Positions 36,073 to 45,680 of a stretch of 64,000 bases of DNA are shown in pieces. Positions within the stretch are counted from its first letter, which is position 1, and each line of letters begins with the position of its first letter. The DNA is from Novosphingobium capsulatum NBRC 12533. Its GTDB lineage: Bacteria; Pseudomonadota; Alphaproteobacteria; Sphingomonadales; Sphingomonadaceae. Location: assembly GCF_001598375.1 (NCBI RefSeq), contig NZ_BCYV01000007.1:62001-126000 (forward strand), in the 5' to 3' direction. The notes under the pieces were generated by a model that was given only the letters and a program-made list of their open reading frames with translations, was not told where the DNA came from and searched no databases. The position numbers and the translations under genes are program-made.

Positions 36073-36100
36073 TTGACACCGCCGCGCGACCGCCGATAGA
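36073..36100 (+). promoter_or_regulatory. Candidate sigma-70 promoter of the TonB receptor/acyl-CoA dehydrogenase unit
   Basis: A perfect -35 TTGACA (36073-36078) is followed after 16 bp by GATAGA (36095-36100) as -10. Transcription would start near 36107, exactly where operator 3 begins. Confidence 0.55.
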
Positions 36101-36106
36101 AGTTAG

Positions 36107-36122
36107 CCAATCGATCGATTAA
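36107..36122. promoter_or_regulatory. Candidate TetR operator 3 (TonB receptor promoter)
   Basis: CCAATCGATCGATTAA contains the perfect 12-bp palindrome AATCGATCGATT. It directly follows the predicted -10, over the expected transcription start, an ideal place for repression. Best-conserved of the four related sites. Confidence 0.7.
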
Positions 36123-36189
36123 CTTTGACGAATGGGCGCGCCGGACTTCCTACCGATCAGACGCCCGCCATACCGAGAGAGGATACCCC

Positions 36190-38436
36190 ATGAGGCTTCA
36201 GGTGGTTACCGCGCGACTCGCATTCCTGCTAGGATGTGCATGGTCCCCCGCTTTGGTTCATGCGCAAGCTACGCCTGATGTGTCGGCCGAAGCCACGCCC
36301 GCAGCCGCGCCCGGCGACATTATCGTCACCGCGCAGCGGCGCTCGCAGTCGATCCAGACCGTGCCGATCGCGATCACTGCGCTCAGCGGCGACCAGTTGG
36401 GCAACAAGGGCGTGACCAATGCCAATCAGCTTGGCCAGATCGTGCCCAACCTGCAGATCAACAGCGCCATGGGCGATACCCAGCCCAACTTTGCGCTGCG
36501 CGGGGTCAGCGTGGCCAACGAATATAACCCGAACCAGGTCTCGCCGATTGGCGTCTATATCGACGACGTGAATATGGTGAACCGCGTGGGCCAGGGCGGC
36601 GGCCTCTATGATCTTCAGCGCGTGGAAGTGCTGCGCGGGCCACAGGGCACGCTGTTTGGCCGCAATACCACAGGTGGCGCGATCAACTTCATCACCAACA
36701 CCCCGACGCTGTCAGGCAATCGCGGCTATGCCGAAGCCGGATATGGCAATTTCAACACGTTCAAGGCGCAAGGCGCGCTCGAAACCACGATGGTGGAAGA
36801 CGAACTCGGCTTCCGCGTGGCCGCCACTTATGAAAAAGGCGACGGCAAGTTCCGCAACATCTATCCCGGCCAGCCCGACGCCGGCTCGGTCGATAGCCTC
36901 CAGGTGCGCGGCACGCTGCATATCCGCCCTGGCGCAGGCCCGCTGGATATCGTGATCAAGGCCTATGCCAGCCGCGCCAACGGCACGCAGCAGCCGATCA
37001 AGGGTCTTGCCGCCACCGCCGCGCCCGGTTTCTTTGAAATCAACGAAAATCGCATCGGTCAAAACCGCACGCGGCAATACGGCACCTCGGCCAAGATTTC
37101 CTACGAACTGTCGCCGCGCCTCTCGTTCACGTCGATCACCGCCATCGGCAATGGCCTGCTCGACGCCGCATTCGATGCCGACGGTTCGCCGCTCGATATC
37201 CTCGATCTTCAACAGAAGGCCAAGTTCGACCAGTTCAGCGAGGAAGCCCGCTTCAACTACGAAGGCAAGGCGGTCAAGGCCGTGGCCGGCGTGTTCTATG
37301 GCTGGGACAAGACCGTCTCTGACAACGGCTTCGATATCGGCAGCGCCATCGCGCCAGGCGTGGACGGTGGGTTCTTCCAACATTTCCGCCAGGTGCGGCG
37401 TACTTATGCGGTGTTCGGGCAGACCGACGTGAACCTGACGCCCAGGCTCGTGGCCACGATCGGCCTGCGCTACAGCGCCGATCGCTCGGCCTATGACGAT
37501 GGCTACGCCTATCTCTTCATGGGCGCTTTCGGCGGCACGCGCACGCCGCTGTTCACCACGGTGCCCTGCACCACCGGCGTCGGCACCTGCCCTTATGACG
37601 CCAACGCGCGCTATGCCATCAAGGGGCGCAACAACGCACTTACCGGCCGCGCCGCGCTGACCTATACGTTCGACAGCGGTACGCTGCTCTATGCCAGCTA
37701 TAACCGCGGCTATCGTTCCGGCGCGTTCAACGGCGGTGGCTACACCAATTCGGCCGGGATTACCTATATCAAGCCGGAATACGTCAACGCCTATGAAATC
37801 GGCGCCAAGGGCCGTTTCCTCGATCGCCGGCTGTCCCTCGCCCTCGCCGCCTTCTATTACGATTACCAGAACCAGCAGTTGCAGGATACGCGGCCTGGCC
37901 CGGTCTCGTTCCTGCTCAACGCGCCCAAGTCGGAAAGCTATGGCTTCGAAGGCGAGGCGACCTATCGCGCCTCTTCGCGCTTCTCGGTTAATGCGTCGGT
38001 CGGCTATCTCCACGCCACCTACAAGGAACTCACGCTTTCCGGCACGAACCTTGCCGGCAACGACCTGCCTTTCGCGCCGCGCTGGACGGCGCAGGGCGGG
38101 TTTGACTGGGCACCGCTCGACATTGCCGGCGGGCCGCTGACCTTCTCTCCCAACCTCAACTACGTCAGCCGCCAGTTCTTCTCGCCGTTCAACGCCGTCA
38201 ACGCCGCTGGCGGTGCCCAGGTCAATTCCGAATTGCAGCAGGGTGCCTACGTCAAGGTCAACGGCGCGATCACCTGGACGCGCGGCAATGTCACGCTGCG
38301 GGCCTGGGTGCAGAACCTGTTGCAGGAAAAAACCCTGGCTTACGGCCTCGATCTGCGCGGCGCCGGCTTCCCGTTCAACTATCTCGTCCCGGCCCAGCCC
38401 CGTACCTATGGCGGGTCGGTTCGTTTCACGTTCTGA
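36190..38436 (+). CDS. TonB-dependent receptor of the TetR-controlled module
   Basis: 748 residues. The signal peptide ends SPALVHA, and GAGAGAGGATACCCC precedes the ATG. The TonB box is GDIIVTAQRR. The plug has QLGQIVPNLQI, NFALRGVS and VEVLRGPQGTLFGRNTTGGA; the barrel ends PRTYGGSVRFTF. It is followed after 20 bp by the acyl-CoA dehydrogenase gene, so receptor and first beta-oxidation enzyme share a transcript. This supports import of the hydrophobic acid, terpenoid or similar compound degraded by the module. Confidence 0.93.
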   Translation: MRLQVVTARLAFLLGCAWSPALVHAQATPDVSAEATPAAAPGDIIVTAQRRSQSIQTVPIAITALSGDQLGNKGVTNANQLGQIVPNLQINSAMGDTQPNFALRGVSVANEYNPNQVSPIGVYIDDVNMVNRVGQGGGLYDLQRVEVLRGPQGTLFGRNTTGGAINFITNTPTLSGNRGYAEAGYGNFNTFKAQGALETTMVEDELGFRVAATYEKGDGKFRNIYPGQPDAGSVDSLQVRGTLHIRPGAGPLDIVIKAYASRANGTQQPIKGLAATAAPGFFEINENRIGQNRTRQYGTSAKISYELSPRLSFTSITAIGNGLLDAAFDADGSPLDILDLQQKAKFDQFSEEARFNYEGKAVKAVAGVFYGWDKTVSDNGFDIGSAIAPGVDGGFFQHFRQVRRTYAVFGQTDVNLTPRLVATIGLRYSADRSAYDDGYAYLFMGAFGGTRTPLFTTVPCTTGVGTCPYDANARYAIKGRNNALTGRAALTYTFDSGTLLYASYNRGYRSGAFNGGGYTNSAGITYIKPEYVNAYEIGAKGRFLDRRLSLALAAFYYDYQNQQLQDTRPGPVSFLLNAPKSESYGFEGEATYRASSRFSVNASVGYLHATYKELTLSGTNLAGNDLPFAPRWTAQGGFDWAPLDIAGGPLTFSPNLNYVSRQFFSPFNAVNAAGGAQVNSELQQGAYVKVNGAITWTRGNVTLRAWVQNLLQEKTLAYGLDLRGAGFPFNYLVPAQPRTYGGSVRFTF

Positions 38437-38456
38437 TCCCGGCACCAGGAGCCTTC

Positions 38457-39599
38457 ATGATCCCTATCGAGACCCGGCCCGCCGCCAGCGACGAACTCGC
38501 GCTGTTCCGTGATGCCGTGCGCAAGTTCTTCGCCGCCCACTTGCTGCCCAACCTTGACCGTTGGGAGGAGCAGGGCATTGTCGACCGCGCCTTCTGGCAC
38601 GCTGCGGGGGAAGCGGGCCTGCTCTGCCCCACCGCGCCCGAGGACCATGGCGGGCTGGGTCTCGATTACCGCTACAACGCCGTCATCGGCGAGGAACTGG
38701 CCTATACCGGCAGTTCGGCGGGCCTGGTCCTGCAATCAGACATCGTGCTGGACTACATCGTCCACTATGCGTCCGAGGAACTCAAGGCACGCTGGCTGCC
38801 GCGCATGATCACCGGAGAGGCGATCGTCGCCATCGCCATGACCGAGCCGGGCACGGGCAGCGATCTTCAGGGCATCCGCACCACGGCGGTGCGGGATGGC
38901 GACGCCTATGTGATCAACGGCAACAAGACCTACATCACCAACGGTCAGCTCGCCGATCTGGTAATTGTGGTGGCCAAGACCGATCCGGCGGCCGGGGGCA
39001 AAGGCATTTCCCTGATCCTGGTGGAAGCCGATCGGCCCGGTTTTTCCCGTGGGCGCAATCTCGACAAGATAGGCCAGCATTCGGCCGATACTTCCGAACT
39101 GTTCTTCAGCGATGTGCGTGTGCCGATCGAAAACCGGCTGGGCGAGGAAGGCGCCGGCTTTGCCTATCTCATGGCACAATTGCCGCAGGAACGCCTGTCG
39201 ATCGCCATCAGCGCGCAGGCCCTGGCGCAGCGGGCGTTTGACGAGGCCGTGGCGTTCACCAAGGATCGCAAGGCTTTCGGCAAGACGGTGTTCGATTTCC
39301 AGAACACCCGGTTTCAGTTGGCAGCGCTCCAGGCAGAACTGCAAGTGGGCTGGAGCCATATCGACTGGGCGCTGGATCGCCACGTGGCGGGGAAGCTGAC
39401 CACTGCCGAGGCTTCTGCGGCCAAGCTCTATCACACCGAATTGCTCGGCCGCGTGGCGGACGAGGCGCTGCAACTGCATGGCGGCGCGGGCTACATGAAC
39501 GAGTATCCGATCGCCCGGATCTGGCGCGACGCGCGCGTGATGCGGATCTATGGCGGCACGTCGGAAATCATGAAGGAAGTGATTGCCCGCAGTCTCTGA
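38457..39599 (+). CDS. Acyl-CoA dehydrogenase
   Basis: 380 residues, CAGGAG before the ATG. Helical N-domain, then the FAD/substrate signature AIAMTEPGTGSDLQGIRTTA, the middle beta-domain, and the C-terminal ERLSIAISAQALAQRAFDEA, KAFGKTVFDFQNTRF, LHGGAGYMNEYPIARIWRD and YGGTSEIMKEVIARSL. It forms the alpha,beta double bond of an acyl-CoA in beta-oxidation. Co-transcribed with the TonB receptor. A strong terminator follows. Confidence 0.94.
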   Translation: MIPIETRPAASDELALFRDAVRKFFAAHLLPNLDRWEEQGIVDRAFWHAAGEAGLLCPTAPEDHGGLGLDYRYNAVIGEELAYTGSSAGLVLQSDIVLDYIVHYASEELKARWLPRMITGEAIVAIAMTEPGTGSDLQGIRTTAVRDGDAYVINGNKTYITNGQLADLVIVVAKTDPAAGGKGISLILVEADRPGFSRGRNLDKIGQHSADTSELFFSDVRVPIENRLGEEGAGFAYLMAQLPQERLSIAISAQALAQRAFDEAVAFTKDRKAFGKTVFDFQNTRFQLAALQAELQVGWSHIDWALDRHVAGKLTTAEASAAKLYHTELLGRVADEALQLHGGAGYMNEYPIARIWRDARVMRIYGGTSEIMKEVIARSL

Positions 39600-39624
39600 C
39601 GGCTGTTGGGCAATCAAGGAAACT

Positions 39625-39661
39625 GGCGCCGCCCGATCGTGGCATCGGGCGGCGCCTTCTT
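39625..39661. terminator. Bidirectional rho-independent terminator
   Basis: Perfect 13-bp stem GGCGCCGCCCGAT / ATCGGGCGGCGCC (39625-39637 and 39644-39656) with a 6-base loop, followed by TTCTT. It is placed between the convergent acyl-CoA dehydrogenase and FadB-like genes and can serve both. Confidence 0.85.
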
Positions 39662-39665
39662 GCGT

Positions 39666-41726
39666 TCAGAGGAAAGTTTCGCCGGCCGCCGCCTTGGTGC
39701 GCAGCAGGTTGGACACCGTGATCGGCGCACCTTGGGCAATCTGCTCGTCCAGCGCGGCCACGATCCGCGCCAGGCCGCAGTGGTCGCCCCAGATCATCGG
39801 CCCACCGGTATAGACCGGCCAGGCATAGCCCGCGACGAGCGCCATATCGATGTCTGACGCGCGCAGCGCGATGCCTTCTTCCAGCAGCTTGGCCCCTTCG
39901 TTGACCACCGGGAAGAGCAGGTGCTCGATGATATCCTGCGCCGACAGCGTGGGGGCAGGCTGGCCCGAGCGTGCGGCAAAATCGCGGATCGTGGCTTCGG
40001 CGAAAGCCGAGGGCGTGCCGCGCCGCTGCGCGTCATAGTCGTAATAGCCGCTGCCCGATTTCTGGCCCAGGCGCCCGGCTTCGCACAGCACTTCCTGCAC
40101 GGTGCGCCCGGCGGTGTTTTCCTTATCCCAGCCAATCACATCCAGGCCAACAAGGTCCATCATCTGGAACGGCCCCATCGGAAAGCCATAGCCGACCATG
40201 GCCGCGTCCACGTCCCACGGCATCACGCCCTGCTCCAGCAGGCGATCGGCCGCTTCGCTGCGCCGCGCCATCGCCCGGTTGGCAATGAAGCCATCACACA
40301 CGCCCGACAGCACCGCCACCTTGCCCAGCTTGCGGCCCAGCGTCATGGCGGTCTGGATCACGCGGTCGCTGGTCTTGGCCCCGCGCACCACTTCGAGCAG
40401 GCGCATGATGTTGGCCGGCGCAAAGAAGTGCAGCCCGACCACGTCTGCGGGGCGGGCGGTGACGGCGGCAATCGCGTCAAGATCGAGGAACGAGGTGTTG
40501 GACGCCAGCACCGCGCCCGGCTTGGCCAGCGCGTCGATCTGGCGGAACACCTGCTGCTTGAGGTCAAGCCGTTCGAACACGGCTTCTACCACCAGATCGG
40601 CCCGAGCCACGGCATCGAGCGCGGTGGCCGTGGCAAAGGCGGCCATGCGCGCGTCGCGCACGCTTGGCGTTATCCGGCCTTTGCTGGCCAATGCCTCCAG
40701 CGTGGCGCGCACATGCGCGGCGCCACGCTCCAGCGCTGGCGGGTTCACGTCGATCATCGTCACCGGAAAGCCGGCGTTGAGGAATGCCAGGGTAATGCCG
40801 CTGCCCATCGTGCCCGCGCCCACCACCGCGACCGAAGCGATCGCCACTTCGCCGCAATCGCGCGCCACCGGCACTTTGGCGGCGGCGCGTTCGGCGAAGA
40901 AGATGTGGCGCTGTGCCGCCGATTCCGGGCTGGCCATCAGTTCCTCGAACAGTTCCCATTCGCGGGTCAGCCCGGCCTCGAACGGGCGGTCGGTGGCCGC
41001 CTCGATCGCGCGCACGATGTTGCCCGGCGCCTTGAAGCCGACGAAGCTTTTCGCATGGCGGGCGCGATAGTCGGCGATCGTGGCGGCGGCCTCCTGCGGG
41101 GTGAGGTCGGCCGGCAAGTCGCGCGTGCGGCGCAGCGGGGCGCCGCTTGCCACCAGTTCGCGGGCGTAGGCCACGGCCTCGGCGCGCATGTCCTGGCCTT
41201 CCAGCACGCGATCGATCAAGCCGATGCGCAAGGCCTGCGCCGCAGCGACCGGTTTGCCGCCGACGATCAGGTCCAGCGCCTGGGCCACGCCGATCAGGCG
41301 CGGGGCGCGCTGCGTGCCGCCGGCGCCAGGCAACAGGCCCAGCGCCACTTCGGGCAGCCCGAGCTTGGCGGTGGGCACGGCGACGCGATAATGGCAGGCC
41401 AGCGCCAGTTCCAGCCCGCCACCCAGCGCCGTGCCATGGATCGCGGCGACGATCGGTTTGCTGGCACCGTCGAACCGGTCGAACATGTCATGCAGGCCAG
41501 GCGCGGCAAAGGGCTTGCCGAACTCGGTGATATCGGCCCCGGCAAAGAACGTGCGACCCGCACACAGGATCACAACGGCGGTCACTGCCGGATCGGCCAG
41601 AGCCTTGCCCATGGTTTCGTGGATCGCCTGGCGCACCGCCTGGCCCAGCGCATTGACCGGGGGCGAATCGATGGCGAGCACGGCCACGCCGTCCTCGTGC
41701 GACAGGGTGCAAAGCGGATTGGTCAT
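39666..41726 (-). CDS. Bifunctional enoyl-CoA hydratase/3-hydroxyacyl-CoA dehydrogenase (FadB/MFE-like)
   Basis: 686 residues. The N-terminal third is a crotonase domain ([45 protein letters not shown]). From about 295 there is an NAD-binding 3-hydroxyacyl-CoA dehydrogenase ([20 protein letters not shown]), with [15 protein letters not shown] carrying the catalytic histidine, and then two C-terminal dehydrogenase repeats ([19 protein letters not shown]). It hydrates the enoyl-CoA and oxidises the product. It is divergent from the ligase-P450-hydratase operon; candidate operator 4 lies in that gap. Confidence 0.94.
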   Translation of the reverse strand: MTNPLCTLSHEDGVAVLAIDSPPVNALGQAVRQAIHETMGKALADPAVTAVVILCAGRTFFAGADITEFGKPFAAPGLHDMFDRFDGASKPIVAAIHGTALGGGLELALACHYRVAVPTAKLGLPEVALGLLPGAGGTQRAPRLIGVAQALDLIVGGKPVAAAQALRIGLIDRVLEGQDMRAEAVAYARELVASGAPLRRTRDLPADLTPQEAAATIADYRARHAKSFVGFKAPGNIVRAIEAATDRPFEAGLTREWELFEELMASPESAAQRHIFFAERAAAKVPVARDCGEVAIASVAVVGAGTMGSGITLAFLNAGFPVTMIDVNPPALERGAAHVRATLEALASKGRITPSVRDARMAAFATATALDAVARADLVVEAVFERLDLKQQVFRQIDALAKPGAVLASNTSFLDLDAIAAVTARPADVVGLHFFAPANIMRLLEVVRGAKTSDRVIQTAMTLGRKLGKVAVLSGVCDGFIANRAMARRSEAADRLLEQGVMPWDVDAAMVGYGFPMGPFQMMDLVGLDVIGWDKENTAGRTVQEVLCEAGRLGQKSGSGYYDYDAQRRGTPSAFAEATIRDFAARSGQPAPTLSAQDIIEHLLFPVVNEGAKLLEEGIALRASDIDMALVAGYAWPVYTGGPMIWGDHCGLARIVAALDEQIAQGAPITVSNLLRTKAAAGETFL

Positions 41727-41813
41727 CGATCGGAAAGCCTCTCACCATGGCGGCCGGAAACAGCCCCGGCCTGCCTTGATGGCTGGCTTAAAAACTCCAC
41801 ATGACGAAGTCAA

Positions 41814-41829
41814 TTGATCGATCAGTTAA
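41814..41829. promoter_or_regulatory. Candidate TetR operator 4 (FadB-like / ligase divergent region)
   Basis: TTGATCGATCAGTTAA matches operator 3 in 11 of 16 positions and contains the perfect palindrome TGATCGATCA. On the minus strand a TTGACT (41813-41808) directly adjoins it and could be the -35 of the FadB-like gene. It is the only such site in the 226 bp gap. Confidence 0.5.
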
Positions 41830-41952
41830 GTTCATGGTTGCGCCCCCGGCCCGTTCATGGCTATGCTGCTGTGCAGACGATCGCCGGCCACGGCGCGCGT
41901 CCGCAACGGCGCCCCGGAAAGAAACCGCGCCGCCCGAAACGAGAGGTTGTCG

Positions 41953-43497
41953 ATGCACCCCAGCGAGTTTGCCCGCGCCATGCCGGACAAGGCAGCCATC
42001 ATCATGGCCGGCTCGGGCCAGACCATCACCTTCGCGCAGCTGGAAGCCCGTTCCAACCAGGGCGCACATCTGTTGCGCGGCGCCGGGCTGCAACAGGGCG
42101 CGGTGGTGGCGATCATGCTGGAAAACGACGCGCGCTATCTCGAGATTACCTGCGCGGCCCATCGCGCCGGGCTCTATTTCGTGTGCCTGTCCACCCGTCT
42201 CGCCCCTGCCGAGATCGCCTATATCCTGCAGGACAGTGGTGCCCAGATGCTGATCGCCTCAGGCACGCTGGCGCCGCTGCTGCAGACGCTGGGTGATGCC
42301 GCGCCAGCCTTGCGCTATACGCTTGGGCCGGCTGTTCCGGGCTGGCAGACTTGGGAAGACGCTACCGCCTCGCTGCCGACCACGCCGATCGCGGACGAGC
42401 GCGCCGGGATCGACATGCTCTATTCCTCGGGCACCACCGGCCGTCCCAAGGGCATCAAGCCGCCCCTGCCGAGCGATCCCGCCATCACCACGCCCTCTCC
42501 GCTGGGCACCGTCTGCGCGCGGCTGGGGTTCGGGGCCGAGACGATCTATCTCAATCCCGCGCCGCTCTATCATGCCGCGCCGCTGCGCTGGTGCCGCGAA
42601 GTGCTCGCGCTGGGCGGCACGGTGGTGATCATGGAAAAGTTCGATCCCGAAGCGGCCCTGGCGCTGATCGCGCGCTATCGCGTCACGCACAGCCAGTGGG
42701 TGCCCACCCATTTCGTGCGCATGCTCAAGCTGCCGGATGAAGCACGCGCGCGCCACGATTGCTCGTCGCTGCGCCTCGCGATCCACGCCGCCGCGCCCTG
42801 CCCGGTGCCGGTCAAGCAGGCCATGATCGACTGGTGGGGCCCGATCCTGATGGAATACTATTCCGGCACCGAGGCGATCGGCATGACACTGATCACCGCG
42901 CCCGAATGGCTGGCCCATCCCGGTTCGGTGGGACGCGCGATGATCGGCACGCTGCACATCTGCGATGAGGACGACAACCCCCTGCCCCCGCGCCAGGAAG
43001 GGCTGGTGTGCTTTGCCGATGGCCCAGCCTTTTCCTATCACAACGACCCCGAAAAGACCGCCGCAGCCCACAATCGCCATGGCTGGGCCACGTTTGGCGA
43101 CGTAGGCTGGCTTGACGAGCACGGCTATCTCTATCTCACCGATCGCAAGAGCTTCATGATCATCTCGGGCGGGGTCAATATCTATCCGCAGGAAATCGAG
43201 AACGCCCTGGTGGTCCACCCGCGCATCGCCGATGCTGCCGTGGTCGGCGCGCCCGATGCGGAAATGGGCGAATGCGTGGTCGCGGTGATCCAGCCCATGG
43301 ACATGGCCGATGCCACCCCGGCTTTTGCCCGCGCGCTGATCGACTGGCTGCGGCCACAGCTTTCCGGGGTCAAGATCCCGCGCCGGGTGGAATTCATGGC
43401 CGAACTGCCGCGCCATCCCACCGGCAAGCTCTACAAGCGCCTGCTACACGATCGCTATCGCCAGCCCGACGCCGAACTGCCGGCGCTGCTGGCATAG
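41953..43497 (+). CDS. AMP-forming acyl-CoA synthetase/ligase
   Basis: 514 residues from the ATG at 41953 (GAGAGG upstream). ANL-superfamily motifs: MLYSSGTTGRPKGIK (ATP loop), MEYYSGTEA, TFGDVGWLDEHGYLYLTDR and MIISGGVNIYPQEIEN, plus the catalytic lysine in HPTGKLYKR near the C-terminus. It activates a carboxylic acid to its CoA thioester, the entry step of the module. It is the first gene of the plus-strand unit with the P450 (42 bp gap) and the enoyl-CoA hydratase. The exact acid is unknown. Confidence 0.92.
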   Translation: MHPSEFARAMPDKAAIIMAGSGQTITFAQLEARSNQGAHLLRGAGLQQGAVVAIMLENDARYLEITCAAHRAGLYFVCLSTRLAPAEIAYILQDSGAQMLIASGTLAPLLQTLGDAAPALRYTLGPAVPGWQTWEDATASLPTTPIADERAGIDMLYSSGTTGRPKGIKPPLPSDPAITTPSPLGTVCARLGFGAETIYLNPAPLYHAAPLRWCREVLALGGTVVIMEKFDPEAALALIARYRVTHSQWVPTHFVRMLKLPDEARARHDCSSLRLAIHAAAPCPVPVKQAMIDWWGPILMEYYSGTEAIGMTLITAPEWLAHPGSVGRAMIGTLHICDEDDNPLPPRQEGLVCFADGPAFSYHNDPEKTAAAHNRHGWATFGDVGWLDEHGYLYLTDRKSFMIISGGVNIYPQEIENALVVHPRIADAAVVGAPDAEMGECVVAVIQPMDMADATPAFARALIDWLRPQLSGVKIPRRVEFMAELPRHPTGKLYKRLLHDRYRQPDAELPALLA

Positions 43498-43539
43498 CGC
43501 CTGCCAATTTGACCAGACACAAGACCGGAGAGTGCCAAG

Positions 43540-44805
43540 ATGAGCGGGTTTGTCGTCAACCAGATCGCCGATCCCACGCTGTATGGAGACCCGCAGCGGC
43601 TGCACCAGTTCTATGACTGGCTGCGCCGCGAACATCCGGTCGCCTGGGCCGATCCCGAAGGCTTCCGCCCGTTCTGGGTGGTCTCGCGCCACGCCGATAT
43701 CCGCGAACTGGAACGCCAGCCCGAAATCTTCAACGCCGGCCCGCGCATGACTCTGCTGCCGATCCCGGTGGAGCAGGCCAACGTGGCGATCTTCGGCGTC
43801 GAATCCGGGGTTTTCCCGCTCACCGCGATGGACGGCGCCCACCACCAGGCGATGCGCGCGCTGACCCAAGATTTCTTCCTGCCCAAGAACATCCGCAAGC
43901 TGGAAAGCGCCATCGCGCAGCATGCCGCCGCGTTTGTGGCGCGCATGGCGCAGGATGAAGGGCAATGCGACCTCGCCACCGATATCGCCTTCTGGTATCC
44001 GCTGCGCGTCGCCATGGCGATCCTGGGCATCGACGAGCAGGACGAAGCGCGCATGCTGCGCCTCACCCACGAGTTGTTTGGCGCGTCCGATCCGGCAGTG
44101 CGCCGTCCCGGCCTGACCGAGGCCGAACATATCGTGGCGGTCAAGCAGGACTACATCGCCTTCTTCGATGCGATCACGCGCGATCGCCAGGCCAACCCGC
44201 GCGATGACGTGGCCACGCTAATCGCCACCGGCATGCCCGGTGGCACCGAGATGAGCGCGGAAGAGCGCTTGGGCTATTACGTGATCGTTGCCACGGCCGG
44301 GCACGATACCACCGCCGCCTCGATCGTGGGCGGCATGCAGGCGCTGCTCGACAATCCCGAGCAGATAGCCCTGCTCAAAGCCCATCCCGAAATGTTGAAG
44401 ACTTTCGTCAACGAGGCGATCCGCTGGACCGCGCCGGTCAAGCACTTCATGCGCAATGTGACGCAGGACTATACGCTGCACGGCCAGACCCTGCGCGCGG
44501 GCGATCATGTCTTGCTCTCGTTCGGCGCGGCAACGCGCGATCCCGAGGCCTTTGGCGATGCCGACCAGTTCCGCATCGATCGCGCACTCAACAACCACCT
44601 CGCTTTCGGACACGGCCCGCACACCTGCCTTGGCCAATATCTCGCCAAGTTGGAGATCGAGGCGTTTTTCACCGCCTTCTTCGCGCAGATCGCCACGATC
44701 GAGCCGGCCGGCCCGCCGATCTATACCGAAGGCTCGTTCGTCAGTGGCATCCGCGCCATGCCGGTGCGCTATTCCCGCCTGCCGCAGCCGGTGGAACCGG
44801 CATGA
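43540..44805 (+). CDS. Cytochrome P450 monooxygenase
   Basis: 421 residues, soluble bacterial type. The oxygen-activation helix has AGHDTT (253-258), the ExxR pair is E292/R295 (NEAIRWTAPVKHF), and the heme loop is FGHGPHTCLGQ with C363 as the iron ligand. No redox partner (ferredoxin or reductase) is encoded in this window. The surrounding ligase and beta-oxidation genes suggest hydroxylation of a terpenoid-like, alicyclic or side-chain-bearing substrate. The stop overlaps the next ATG (ATGA), so it is coupled to the hydratase. Confidence 0.94.
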   Translation: MSGFVVNQIADPTLYGDPQRLHQFYDWLRREHPVAWADPEGFRPFWVVSRHADIRELERQPEIFNAGPRMTLLPIPVEQANVAIFGVESGVFPLTAMDGAHHQAMRALTQDFFLPKNIRKLESAIAQHAAAFVARMAQDEGQCDLATDIAFWYPLRVAMAILGIDEQDEARMLRLTHELFGASDPAVRRPGLTEAEHIVAVKQDYIAFFDAITRDRQANPRDDVATLIATGMPGGTEMSAEERLGYYVIVATAGHDTTAASIVGGMQALLDNPEQIALLKAHPEMLKTFVNEAIRWTAPVKHFMRNVTQDYTLHGQTLRAGDHVLLSFGAATRDPEAFGDADQFRIDRALNNHLAFGHGPHTCLGQYLAKLEIEAFFTAFFAQIATIEPAGPPIYTEGSFVSGIRAMPVRYSRLPQPVEPA

Positions 44806-45680
44806 CCGCCGCCGCATTCGAACAGATCACGCTCGAGGTTGACCAGGGCGTCGCCACGCTCACGCTGCACCGGCCGGACAAGCTCAACGCCTTCACCACG
44901 CAGATGATGCGCGAGATGGTCGCAGCGTTCGACGCGATCGATGCCGATGACGCGATCCGCGCGGTGATCGTCACCGGCAGCGGCCGCGCATTCTGCGCCG
45001 GGGCAGACATTTCCGGCGGCGCCGCCAACTTCCGGGTCGACGCCAGCGCGACCAGCGCGCCCGATTACAGCGATCCGGCCACGCGCGATGGCGGCGGCAT
45101 CCTGGCCTTGCGCATCTTCCAGCTGAAGAAGCCGATCATTGCCGCGATCAACGGCCCGGCGATCGGTATTGGCGCCACCATGCTGCTGCCAATGGACCTG
45201 CGCATTGCCAGCGACACCGCGCGCTTCGGTTTCGTCTTTGCGCGGCGTGGCATCGTACCCGAAGCGGCATCGAGCTATTTCCTCCCCCGCCTGGTCGGCA
45301 TCAGCCGCGCGCTGCGCTGGTGCTATACCGGCGCGGTGTTCGGCGCCGATGAGGCGCTGGCAGGCGGCCTGGTGGAACAGGTCGTGCCGCCCGCAGACCT
45401 CTTGCCCACCGCCCAGGCCCTGGCGCGCGAGATTGCCGACAACGCCGCGCCAGTTTCCGTCGCGCTCACCCGGCAGATGCTGTGGCGTGGCCTGGGGATG
45501 AGCGATCCGATGGAAGCCCATCGCATCGAAAGCCGTGGCATTCTCACCCGCAGCCAGAGCGCCGACGCCCAGGAAGGTGTCGCCGCCTTCCTCGAAAAGC
45601 GCCCCGCCCGCTTCCCTGATCGCGTCTCGGCCGACATGCCGGACTATTTCCCGTGGTGGGAAGAGACGCCCTATGGCTGA
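44802..45680 (+). CDS. Enoyl-CoA hydratase/isomerase family protein
   Basis: 292 residues. Crotonase fold: RPDKLNAFTTQMMREM, AFCAGADISGG (oxyanion hole), AAINGPAIGIGATMLLPMDLR, and RGIVPEAASSYFLPRLVG with the glutamate used in hydration. The C-terminal extension (ARFPDRVSADMPDYFPWWEE) is longer than in short crotonases. It is the third gene of the ligase-P450 unit and overlaps the P450 by four bases. Its last 10 bp overlap the end of the convergent cysteine hydrolase gene. Confidence 0.91.
   Translation: MTAAAFEQITLEVDQGVATLTLHRPDKLNAFTTQMMREMVAAFDAIDADDAIRAVIVTGSGRAFCAGADISGGAANFRVDASATSAPDYSDPATRDGGGILALRIFQLKKPIIAAINGPAIGIGATMLLPMDLRIASDTARFGFVFARRGIVPEAASSYFLPRLVGISRALRWCYTGAVFGADEALAGGLVEQVVPPADLLPTAQALAREIADNAAPVSVALTRQMLWRGLGMSDPMEAHRIESRGILTRSQSADAQEGVAAFLEKRPARFPDRVSADMPDYFPWWEETPYG

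Noticed and set aside
36712..38445. Long minus-strand frame opposite the TonB receptor
   Set aside because: Shadow of the receptor coding frame with no recognisable domain.
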